The notes beneath the pieces are model-generated. The model was not told where the DNA came from, did not search any database, and saw only the letters and a list, made by a program, of their open reading frames with translations. Shown one piece after another: positions 46,087-54,819 of a stretch of DNA of 64,000 bases (position 1 is its first letter; each line of letters opens with the position of its first letter). Made by a program: the position numbers and the translations under genes. The stretch spans positions 5,866,729-5,930,728 of the forward strand of contig NC_056038.1 of NCBI RefSeq assembly GCF_004379255.2. Reading direction: 5' to 3'. The DNA is from Salvia splendens (lineage: Eukaryota; Streptophyta; Magnoliopsida; Lamiales; Lamiaceae).

Positions 46087-47948
46087 GAACGCATATATGT
46101 GTGTATATATAATGCAGCAACATTGGTTTTTTGCACTAAATGCATAAATTCATGGCATATGCACACTAAACACGTCACTTGCAAATCTTCCATCTGTGTA
46201 ACTTTTGTACCATCTGATACTAAGTTGCTGACTATGTAAAGTCTATTATCAGATATATCGACTATCTGTTTTTGGGAGATTATGTTGATCGTGGCCAACA
46301 TAGTTTGGAAACTATAACTCTTCTCTTGGCAATGAAGGTACTGGTCAATTTGTCAACTTTCAATTCATCCAGTACATATTGACAAACTGCCTTCACAAAT
46401 ATATAGGTTGAGCATCCCAATCAAATACACTTAATTCGTGGCAATCATGAAGCTGCAGATATCAATGCACTGTTTGGCTTTAGGATCGAGTGCATTGAGC
46501 GTATGGTAAATCACAGAACTTCAGATACTTGTTTCTTTACATGGGATAAATCCATGGGACTTCTAATGGTTTTCTTGAACAGGGTGAGAGAGACGGAATA
46601 TGGGCATGGCACCGGATAAACAGACTGTTCAACTGGCTTCCTCTGGCTGCTCTGATCGAGAAAAAGATCATTTGTATGCATGGTGGTATTGGGAGATCGA
46701 TAAACCATGTAGAACAGATTGAGAATATTCAACGTCCAATTGCAATGGAAGCGGGATCTATAGTTCTTATGGACTTGTTATGGTTAGTGCATTGCGTGTG
46801 CTTGTAATTTTTAATGATTATTATAATTTCTTAATTTGTAGCACTGATGTGGATGTTTCCTTGTAGGTCTGATCCCACTGAAAATGACAGTGTAGAAGGG
46901 CTGCGGCCAAATGCTAGAGGTCCTGGGTTGGTAACCTTTGGGGTGCGTTTCCTGCAACAGTTGACTCTCTATCTCTCTCTCTCTCTCTGGATACACACAC
47001 TTGTATATATCTGTGGACTTTGAAAAATACTTTTGAAGAGACATATCTCAACTGAAAATGGTTTTAAGTGCTTCAGTAGGACTTCTCTTTGTATATCTAA
47101 TCAAATTCAAACAACAGTTGCAAGAGCCATCAACTTCATTACCTTGAGATCCCCATGAGTCATTTCGATTTATCACATGTAATTATCTTGAACAAGATGA
47201 GTTGATTAAAGTGTTTGCAAGTTAACTCTAATAGCTCCTCATATTCTTTCTGTTTGTGAAGATCTTCTTAAATCCCCATGTATTCAATTTTTTTACGTTA
47301 AGGTGTTTTGTTATCTAGTATAGAAAGGAACAGTGTTCATCATGGGATCCCAGTTGTTTTATTGCTAATAAAAGTTCCCTTTTCCAGCCTGATCGTGTTA
47401 TGGAATTTTGCAATAACAATGATCTCCAGTTAATTGTTCGAGCACATGAGTGCGTGATGGATGGATTTGAAAGATTTGCGCAGGGGCACTTGATCACACT
47501 CTTTTCAGCAACGAACTACTGTGGTATGTTCTGACGTACTGCAAGCGTTATGGCCAATCTTATTTCCTCTCTGCAGTTTTTATATTTTGGGGGTTATAAT
47601 ATTATTGGTTTTCAAATGTCTGTAGGTACTGCAAATAATGCCGGTGCTATCTTGGTCTTGGGGAGAGATTTGGTGGTTGTACCTAAACTAATTCATCCTT
47701 TGCCGCCTCCGGTTTCATCACCTGAAACTTCTCCCGAACGCCAGATAGAAGACACATGGATGCAGGTACGATACTTAAATTATCATGCATACATTCTTAA
47801 TCTGCAACATGTCGTTGAAAGCATCATATGCAACGAGATTGATCATCTCTCCCTTTGGAATCAGGAGCTGAATGCCAACAGACCACCGACACCCACCAGA
47901 GGCCGCCCTCAAGTTGCTAACGATCGAGGTTCTCTCGCTTGGATTTAG
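34809..47948 (+). CDS. Kelch-repeat Ser/Thr phosphatase, BSL2/BSL3-like
   Basis: Twenty-one coding exons, 993 aa: 34809-35202, 35620-35680, 35796-35874, 35966-36045, 36183-36277, 36349-36448, 36640-36709, 37500-37601, 37725-37806, 43378-43557, 44380-44653, 44720-44954, 45059-45229, 45593-45831, 46253-46337, 46407-46505, 46583-46782, 46867-46942, 47388-47523, 47626-47765 and 47865-47948. The N-terminal half has Kelch blades ([57 protein letters not shown]). The C-terminal half is a PP1-like phosphatase: [29 protein letters not shown] and [10 protein letters not shown] carry the metal and catalytic residues. It ends RGSLAWI. BSU1/BSL phosphatases dephosphorylate BIN2-type kinases in brassinosteroid signalling, and BSL2/3 are essential paralogues. 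The length fits. Intron 9 (5.6 kb) contains an antisense Copia element. No coding lesion seen. Confidence 0.95.
38022..38526 (-). repeat. Copia 3' LTR (left)
   Basis: 505 bp. It contains about four copies of a 24-bp unit (CTTCTCGGCTCAAGACCGAA and variants) at about 38346-38445. The polyprotein stop codon lies inside it at 38452. Confidence 0.93.
38452..42489 (-). CDS. Copia gag-pol polyprotein
   Basis: Uninterrupted ORF of 1345 aa. In order: a gag domain with the zinc knuckle [14 protein letters not shown] near residue 220, protease [12 protein letters not shown] (DSG) near 270, GAG-pre-integrase [15 protein letters not shown] near 400, integrase core DDE in HSDLWGPS / RTDNGLEF / [10 protein letters not shown] (about 460-580), reverse transcriptase [16 protein letters not shown] to [13 protein letters not shown] (about 860-1020), and RNase [20 protein letters not shown] to [11 protein letters not shown] (about 1200-1260). 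All catalytic motifs look intact. The first Met ([12 protein letters not shown]) lies inside the gag domain. An upstream ATG at 42533 opens a frame that ends after 15 codons, so the gag N-terminus is broken or starts short. The C-terminal residues run into the 3' LTR. Confidence 0.93.
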   Translation of the reverse strand: MKMKAVLIQQGLAAVLAKPEEKGKAPVLDDKAQAKMEEMQLKAHSAVILCLGDKVLRDVQEAKTAVEILDKLDEVYLAKSLANRLYLKKRLYAYSFSGDRSIIEQLEEFNKIIDDLGSVDVKISDEDKAILTLNALPSSYDQLSDAIIYGRDKPITYAEVYSALMAKELQKTANRGSASSNVQAAEALNVKKFKKQNFKKKFEGPKPSSSDVQKETRTCYWCKKPGHLKKDCHAWKRKMASEGHNQSDCVESADPPAQLMNISDSGVSHRWIMDSGCSFHMCPNRSWFHDLQEASGTVVLGNNHTCQIKGIGKVKLSLQDGSVKILTGVRYIPEVKRNLISLGMLEQKGFTILMSQGKLFVKSGDAVMMEADREHILYYLKAKAVDGESNVVSDDSLMLWHKRLGHPAEGSLKELIKKGLISGDFNKMDPCEQCILGKAKKAPYPTGIHSSAAPLDYIHSDLWGPSPVCSIGGGKYYLAIIDDYTRKLWVYILKEKSETLTKFKIWCKEVELEKGRSVKCLRTDNGLEFLSAEFDIFCKEKGMKRHRTVPGNPQQNGVVERMNRTILERVRCLLLGSGLSSRFWGEAVYTAAYLINKCPSTALKSETPDYMWYGAHSDYSKYKVFGCAAYAHARQSKLEARALKCILLGYQRGVKGYRLWCIEPGRQKVVVSRDVVFLKDQMPYLKDKLDSSDSSEVESDFFKVEPMGVGLGAGGVTDSENEPDPEGDGAPAQGRRNDEPTADPTREYQIARDRGRRNAKPPEKFADMVYYALCAAENIDIADPLTYKEAMRSKDRERWIEAMNEEIESLLKNKTWILVDKSKLNTDGKERKLISCKWLFKKKVETTDKDRIRFKARLVARGFTQQEGVDFNEVFAPVVKHTSIRILLAVVNQLDWELQQLDVKTAFLNGDLEETIFMDQPEGYVKSGEESKVCLLQKSLYGLKQSPRQWNKKFDAQMKKIGFIRSEFDDCIYIKRKGKTPIAYLLLYVDDMLLAGPSMTEIQQVKEDLKSSFEMKDLGESRKILGIHIQRDRGCKKLWMLQTDYIEKVLQRFKMENAKAASTPLSQSFKLSKEQAPKSKQEAEEMESIPYASVVGSVMYTMICTRPDLAHAISVTSRYMADPGKEHWNALKWILRYMKTTSGWGIVFNGWEGESEEVVQGYCDADYAANLDNRKSQTGYLFTMFGTVISWKSGLQSVVALSTTESEYIALTAAVQESFWIQGVISDFGFDQKTMVIHCDSSSAMCLAKHPGFHERSKHIDIKLHFIRDEIEKGRVKVIKINTLHNPADMLTKSLGRDKFDHCKKLINVCARTEMSPQVENCNNGVLISVGRRRQSSVSSALSWN
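42577..42594 (-). other. Copia primer-binding site
   Basis: TGGCGCCGTCTGTGGGAA begins two bases inside the 5' LTR border on the minus strand. The priming tRNA is not assigned. Confidence 0.65.
42597..43126 (-). repeat. Copia 5' LTR (right)
   Basis: 530 bp. It matches the left LTR except in the CTTCTCGGCTCAAGACCGAA array, where copy number and the following GGCTAGTTCCAGCTCAAAGC duplication differ, adding 25 bp. Confidence 0.93.
46051..46085. repeat. (CT)n(CA)n microsatellite
   Basis: About 12 CT units followed by about 6 CA units in BSL intron 14. A smaller CT run occurs at about 46971-46988 in intron 18. Confidence 0.92.
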
Positions 47949-48664
47949 GTTCCACTTGCAGAATGTTTTCATACTCTTCTTCTAAGCTCATGCTAACACC
48001 TGGGATTTTCAGTGGCTTGTCCATAGCATGATACCTTAATGGAGAACTCTCTCACGAGCTTCCAGAATCTTCCACATTTCGAGGACTTCACGAGATGACT
48101 GGAGAAGTCGGACCGCACTTGGCCATGATGCAGGCGAATCGGGTCTCCAGAACGACCTTCTCTGGCATGCAAAGTCGAGTGGTAGAGTTCACTGCGATAG
48201 CTGCTCAGTCTCGTTACTCGTTAGCTCTATTATTTTTGGCCGATGTAGATGTATTGTCTTTTTTCGTCATTGGTGATATATGAGATGTCGTCTTCATGTA
48301 TAATAGATGGTGCTTGCGCTTGCCTTGTATAATTCTTATTTTTAATCACTACTGTGTATCAAATAGAAATATATCCCCTTTTTTGACTGACATTTGGCTT
48401 TCAGACCTATCAAATGGAAATGGAGCTTCTTAGCCCTTTACTTCCTCGTTTCCTATATCGAATTATGCAAGCTTACTTATATAATACTACTACTAACAGC
48501 CAAAGAATTACATGGAACTATGATAAGCAACTGGTATTAATGAATATTGTACACGTCACCATAAAGGTGTTTGTCTTTTGTTTGAGAGATGACTAGTTAA
48601 ATTGGGGCACAACAGAGAGGCTAAAACAGTTACTAGCAACACTACATCTCAAAGCAGACTAGTT
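47949..48664. other. BSL 3' UTR and convergent spacer
   Basis: This presumably contains the BSL 3' UTR (possibly spliced, since ATTTAGGTTCC follows the stop) and the 3' end of the DNAJC8-like pseudogene transcript. The frames 48095-48283 and 48414-48596 are not conserved. Confidence 0.5.
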
Positions 48665-51600
48665 TCACCCTTGTTCGAGCGGTCTTTGAACATACGACTT
48701 GTTTGGATCCTCCATCTTCAGCTTTGGTGGTCGAAGCTCACCCTTCTTAGCCTGTAAAATTACCAATGCAAGTACTAATTTAACTTACTACTGCTAACTA
48801 AAGGAGTGAATAAAAATTTAACGAAACCATATCATAACTTTTGGTATGATATAAAGACCCCAATGTATCATAACCAAAAGTAAGAAATATGATCTTACCT
48901 TCTTTCCTCCCTTCATGAAATCCCTCCAGCTATAAACCTGTTAATTGAAAAATGAAACCTATAGTGAAACCAACACCAAGTGAACTTCAATGAATATCTA
49001 GTTTGCATTTATCGAAAATGAAGAACACTTCTGTTCATGATTGCTTTGTAATGCAGACAATGTAGTACATGTACGGGACACTAACCCTCTTTTCTCTCGT
49101 CCCTTCCCACTGCTCCTCGTGTTCACGCTTTCGTTTCCACATTTCCTTTGTTTCTTCTTTGTCTTTCTTTAATCTACCTTCTTCCTCTGATATCTATGGC
49201 ATTTAGAACAAAACAGTAAAACAACCCAAAAGAGCCAAGTAGAAATTCGCCTGTGAGTTATATTTGCAGAGAAACTGAGCTAAGTTATGATGTAACAAGT
49301 AGGTTTGAAGTTCCTAGACCGGCTTGAAGGCATACCCTCATCTGCATCTTTCTTCTCCTCCACTCTTGGTCTGTTAAGAGTTCTCAAACTTTCAATTTCA
49401 ACTGCTGCTGGAATTCCACTGATCGTTCATATTCATGCTCATATTTCCCCTGTTGTTGCATAGAGATGCAAATACACAAGAAACGTTTTCATTACGAATG
49501 GAAAGAAATATCGGCATGTGAGGGGGATATGTGAAAATACACTCATTAAAAGACAAAAAGATGTTATTTACTTCTGTGAATATAACTAACAAATTCAGTA
49601 GCTTAATAACAACTGATAAAGAATAATGAAAGCTACTTGAATTGAGCCAATGCTTTTACCTTATGAACTAATGATTTTAATTTGGTAGCAGTGTCTTTTT
49701 TAAGCTGCTTCTTCCTTTTTTGCTCTAAGTTCCTCTGCAAGGAATATTAGATCATGATCATGAGCCTCTTTCAGAAATTTGTTATTGTATACTATTATTA
49801 CAAGCCAAACAAACAAAAGGAGAGACGGTGATGAACAGTGAGAAAAGTAAAAGAATAGATTACTGTGAACCAGAAGCTCCCTTGACTACCCCCAAGCCTT
49901 TCTTTTTCGATCAATTAAATCGTGGAGTAGTTAGAAGAGATAGTTTTCATGATTTTTATCTTTATTTTACAGAGTAGATTTACTATAAACAGAGATACCA
50001 AGAAATGTTAGTAATCTCTTGTTAGTAATCTGTTCAACCTCAATGTTGAACAGATCTGTATCAGTTGACTCCAAACACACGATATTAGTAGGAGATAACT
50101 ATGTTGGATGAGGAAAAATGGGAGAATTATATCTTGCAAAAACAAAGAATGAAAGGAATAAGGTAAACATAGAAAAATAAGCTCAAAAGATCCACCTCGT
50201 GCAGCATTAACCTGGTTCAGAATATAATCCCTCTCTTGTTGGTCGAGTAACAATTGTTGTGCTTTAGCTAAAGCTGTTCAGAGAAGCAAAATTCCAATTT
50301 CAGAACTGAATCATTATTTTTATAAAATGAAGAGAAAATAGTATTTTTCTTACCAAATTAGTAACATGGAATAACATTGCAGTATAGACTGTACTCCCTC
50401 CATCCACGAAAAATAGTCCCATTTTGCCATTTTTGGATGTCCACAAAAAATAGTCTCATTTATAAATCTCTCTTATACGTTTGGCACCTTTTCTTCTCTT
50501 TCTCATACTTTATCTACTTTTTCTCCCTATCTCTCTTACTTTACCCACTTTTTCTCCTCCTCTTTCTTACTTTATCAATTTCTCATTAAAACTCGTGTCG
50601 TCCACAAATGAGACTATTTTTTGTGGTCAGAGGGAGTATAAACTAGTTGGATAAAGAGGGAAAAGAAGAATATATTGAACTATTAGAAGAATAAAAGGAT
50701 GTATGCACCACATGTTTTCTTCAGAAAAATAATATGGATGTTTGCATTTATCAGGGGAACAAGCAATGATAACTGCAAGAACAAAGATAGAGTTGCACCT
50801 GCAATTATTTCTCACAGATACCAATTAACCTGTGCTTAGCAATTTCATAAAAACCAGAAATTCACCTTTCGATATTGCCTTTTCACGTCATCTACAGAGG
50901 ATGTAAATGGAAGGTTAAGATACTCAAATGCATTTAACTTGAAACATGAAAGGATCCTACAGTAAACATTTGGTTATGTCAGCTGGAAGTAAATCACTAA
51001 CATACAAAATTGAATTGAAGGAGAATAAAGAATAAGAAGAGCAGCTAGCAGATAGGAGACTGCAACTTTGAAAAATATAACAAACTCTGCTCCAAAATAT
51101 CATGCTCAAAATGCTAAATTGAGCTTACATTATTATGGATAATAATCATCCCATATTTTCAACAAGGTAGCACTAAATCAGTAACCAGCCTGTCCCATCT
51201 CATGCTTCATTCATGAATATATAAATGACGTCACAAACAAAGACAACATATTTATAGTAATGGCATCCTCAAACATACATAGCACAAATTTACTAGATGA
51301 GACATGTTTGTTCTGAACAAACAATCAGAAACCTACTAAAATGCAAGTGAGGCAATCTTGGTTTCATCCCCAACTGTTTTAGATTCTTAGACTCAGTTAT
51401 TCAGTAAGAAATCTAGGTCCTTAGGGAAATTACTTATTAGCTAGAAATTCCAAGTATCCAAAAAATTCCCAATTTCATCAGCTCAAGATTCAATTTTAAG
51501 GTAGAAGCAGCACACAATTCCATTTTCAAAATCTCTCTACCTTATCGCCCCCAATATCTAGTGAACAAATACCACTAGGTTGAAAACCATCTAGATATGC

Positions 51601-51880
51601 GTCCAAGGAATACATAATACATATGGAAGTACATGATATAACAAGTTCACGCTCATTCTACCAATATTATGACCAATTTCTTCTGACAAGAAACAAAAAC
51701 ATGCTGCGAAGAAATTAATTTTTTTTAACCAACAAGTATTCGTTCAACATAAACCTGCTAACTTTGTTATCGCGCTCGACCTCGCTGACCTCAGCGAAGA
51801 ATTCCTTGAGAAGAAGATCATCGTCGGCGGCGGCTCTACTGACGGCACCCGTCGGAGATTCTGATCTTCCCTCTTTCAAG
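48665..51880 (-). pseudogene. Decayed DNAJC8-like (spliceosome-associated J-protein) gene
   Basis: Nine exon blocks with good splice borders: about 51870-51755, 50956-50866, 50772-about 50735, 50273-50196, 49734-49660, 49449-49336, 49193-49086, 48937-48899 and 48751-48665. Peptides match plant DNAJC8 in order: LLLKEFFAEVSEVERDN, LNAFEYLNLPF, DDVKRQYRK, LLLDQQERDYILNQVNAA, QEWRRRKMQMR, EMWKRKREHEEQWEGTREKR, YSWRDFMKGGKK and PPKLKMEDPNKSYVQRP. Lesions: no ATG precedes the first block in frame; the exon with the J-domain HPD motif (50754-50757) is one base short, removing HPD and shifting frame; an A6 tract (49716-49721) shifts the frame again; a TGA at 49386-49384 interrupts KLKV|ELLTDQEW. The HPD exon also lacks a clear donor. 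Functional DNAJC8 binds SRPK1 and spliceosomes in animals. This copy cannot make that protein. Confidence 0.8.
50394..50636. mobile_element. Stowaway MITE inside the DNAJC8-like pseudogene
   Basis: It starts CTCCCTCCATCCACGAAAAA and ends TTTTGTGGTCAGAGGGAG, with TA on both sides (50392-50393 and 50637-50638). 243 bp, no ORF. It lies between the HPD-bearing and following exon blocks. Confidence 0.88.
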
Positions 51881-52892
51881 AATTTCCGTTTCAATAAATA
51901 AAAGTAAAGTGAAAATACAAAAACAAAATTTTAATTTGGGCTTCAGATCCTGTCTCCTGAATTCTTAAATTTGGGCTTTGAGTTGAAATACAAAGGCCCA
52001 TTTAAGACATAATTTGAACATTAATAGCCACGATTGAAAATATATTATATACTCATGCTTGATACACTTCTTTTTAGGTACTCGTTCTCTGAAAAAATAA
52101 TACAGTACTACCTCTGTTCCGCATTAAGAGTCCTAAATGAGTTTGGCCGAGCTCGAATGGAATCCGGATGCACGCCAACTACGATCTCGTCACCGGATAC
52201 CTTAAAAACACACTCAAATTTGAAGTAAACATGCTGCTGCTTATTTTGGCTTCCACTTGATGAGAATTAGGCCTAATGATTTTTTTTTTCTGTGTGTTTG
52301 AATCTTGCAGGTCTTCGTGATCTGCGATACGTGTGGCATTGATCGTCTCACCGACCTGCCTCGTTCGAACTATACCTAATCTGTTCAAGTTAGCATTCTA
52401 CTAAGCAAAGCATGTTTGAACAAAGCTCATAATCATGTGTTGTCTGTGAAAAATTCGTAGATTATGGAGATCATCGAACGTTATCCCAATGAGCAAAATC
52501 AACGACGCAGTTAGAAGATTGAAAATTGCACAATTTAATTAGCGTCCTTGAAAGGGTTATAAACGAACTGTGTTGGTAGGATATATATTTGTAGTATGGA
52601 ATTATCTAAGCAATAGAGTACACCATGATGAATATATTGTCACATTATTATTTTATAACCATATTAATAGTTAATTTTTCACATCATATAATGTTCACTA
52701 CAACACAGGAGTACTAATTTTTTTATGTATAGAGAGATTTACAAATGACACTAACTAATGTTGTGATGTATTGTAGGTGGATAGTTATTGTGTCACAAAA
52801 ATAAAGCATGTGACAATATATAATGCTATTTAATTATGTAAGGACTTAGCTGATTTTGTGATTTGTAAAGATATAGTTATTTTTATTGGGCA
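51881..52892. other. Intergenic DNA with an unidentified exon-like fragment
   Basis: A Stowaway-like start (CTACCTCTGTTCCGCATTAAG at about 52109) precedes an exon-like block (about 52160-52225) reading [20 protein letters not shown] up to a GTAAAC donor. After an intron ending TTGCAG at 52310, VFVICDTCGIDRLTDLPRSN leads to a stop near 52379. I do not recognise the family. It may be a gene remnant. The rest is AT-rich and empty. Confidence 0.35.
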
Positions 52893-52901
52893 GTGATAAA
52901 A

Positions 52902-53912
52902 GGGTAAATTGCTTCTAAAATCATGAATTTTCACAATAGTTTGGTTTTCTGTTAATTTTAAAAGTTGCGTCAAAAATCATGAACTTTGCTCTCGTGTACC
53001 GATTTCCCGAGTGGGTTATTCCGGCTAAGTAGAGTGCTGACGTGTTAAGTGTCTAACATAGATGATGTTGTGGACGCTGATATATGCAACGACATGGATT
53101 TAAATTTAAAAAAAAATATTTTAACTATAGCTGAAAACTTAAGATACAGCAATGCAATGCCTAAACAGACTCCAGTTTCAAGAAACCCCCAAAATTAAAT
53201 TTTCTATGCAATTGAACAAAAATCTGAGAAATTACTTAAGAGCAAGCTGCCTAAAGGCCTTCTTAATCTCAGATTCAAACGAACCAGGGCGAATTCGCAG
53301 TGTCTGGTACGGATCAGCCACGGTAGAAGACACACACGAAACCCTAAATCCCTTACTATCGCCATTTTTATTCCTCAAACTTCTTCGCGACGAGATATCC
53401 TTGAATTGAGCCCAGGAAGACCCACAACCCACAGCAGCAGCCATTCATTCAAATTAAATTAAAGAAATTCAAAGCAATTTTATGCCGAGTTCTATAAATT
53501 TCAATCGGGGTAGTCGAAAGTAGAGAAAATGAAGATGGAAAGCGAAAGCTTGATTAAAAAACAAGGTTTGGAAATGAATTATTGGATTGGAATTTTAGGT
53601 GATATTCAGAGGTGATATGCAGCGAGATTTTAATTTTTGTTTTGTGCAGCGAAATTATTTTCCTCCAGCAGTGAAATTTTAATTTTTTTTTCGCCACACA
53701 CAATTCACAAAACGACATAGTTTTGTGTTCCAGCTGCCTAGTCACGCTTCCGGCTGCCACATAGGACAAGTTTATACTGGAAAACTACCGGGTCGGGTCG
53801 TTTGGGAAATTTGCACAACCCGGTAAAGTTCATGATTTTTTATGCTACTTTTAAAGTTCACGAGAAAAACTAAACTATTGTGAAAGTTCATGATTTTAGA
53901 AGCAATTTACCC
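52902..53912. mobile_element. Pack-MULE: Mutator-like element with captured gene exon
   Basis: The termini GGGTAAATTGCTTCTAAAAT and (reverse strand) the same 20 bases are identical, and inversion continues imperfectly for about 90 bp at each end. GTGATAAAA flanks both sides (52893-52901 and 53913-53921), a perfect 9-bp Mutator duplication. No transposase is present. The interior holds a 5' piece of a nuclear gene for a chloroplast J-protein, which makes this a Pack-MULE of 1011 bp. Confidence 0.87.
53232..53444 (-). pseudogene. Captured exon 1 of a chloroplast J8-type DnaJ gene
   Basis: The frame begins MAAAVGCGSSWAQFKDISSR, a Ser/Arg-rich, acid-poor plastid transit peptide, then VADPYQTLRIRPGSFESEIK and KAFRQLALK, the start of a J domain as in Arabidopsis J8. 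It then meets TAA overlapping a GTAATT splice donor at about 53238-53233, the position of the first intron in J8 genes. The HPD-bearing second exon is not found in the element. Only exon 1 plus some flanking leader and intron was captured. As transcribed, it could encode at most a 70-aa peptide. Confidence 0.82.
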
Positions 53913-53931
53913 GTGATAAAATGAAAACTCA

Positions 53932-54143
53932 TATATTGTACAAACTCTCAGCTATGATTTGGACCATTGAAAAATATTAACAGATGACAAACTAGTAGCA
54001 ACTATAAATGTCAACACAGTGTCAACACAATATCAACACAGCATTAACTGTTGACACTGTGTTGACATTTTGTGTTGCTACTATTTTGTCATCTGTTGAT
54101 ATTTTTTAATAGTTCAAATCATAGTTTGGAGTTTATACAATAT
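53932..54143. mobile_element. Near-palindromic foldback MITE
   Basis: The two halves are inverted copies over about 95 bp each, for example AACAGATGACAAACTAGTAG at the left against CTACTATTTTGTCATCTGTT at the right, with TGTCAACACAGTGTCAACA/TGTTGACACTGTGTTGACA near the centre. It begins 20 bp past the Pack-MULE border. Transcripts would form a long hairpin. Confidence 0.8.
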
Positions 54144-54819
54144 TTAGGGTTTGCATTTGATTACATTCCTATTTTTATGATATGTGAAAATATAATTTTT
54201 TACGACAATATATTTTTATTATTTATTGAATTTTTTATTAATAGTAAAATTTGTGTATTTGCATAACAAAAACATTTTTTGATAATTTTAGATGTCGAAT
54301 ATTTTGTTATTTTATAAATTCCACAGAATTCCTTTCATTTAAAATCGTACTAGTATTAAATTTTATAAAATATATAAACACTGAGTGCAACTAAATGTAG
54401 TACAGGCAGCTCTTAATGTCATTATTGTGATATAATTAGACATTTGGTTGTAATGATTTATAAATACACGTACCATCATTACCACAATAACATAAGACTT
54501 CAGAACTCTCAACTGATTAAAATCAAATTAGAAAGGGAGAACATATTACATTAATTTACCAACAGGGATACATCAAATGCAAATTTTGTTTTTAGTTAAT
54601 ATATGTATGGAGGAGTATTATCAATCCCACAAAATACAAAGCGAGTGGGCAATAGGCATGAAATCCATCATCGAATTTAATAATCTAGCATTACCACACG
54701 CTTATTTTTGTAATTTAGCAAATTTTCTTTCACAAACACTTATTAATTAACTGATCATGACATATAATAATATTATAACATATAAAAAAACACCCCTAGT
54801 AATCTTCATGGCTCACATC
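54144..54819. other. Intergenic DNA and YABBY 3' UTR
   Basis: AT-rich, with no gene recognised on either strand. The YABBY 3' UTR should occupy its right side. Confidence 0.5.
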
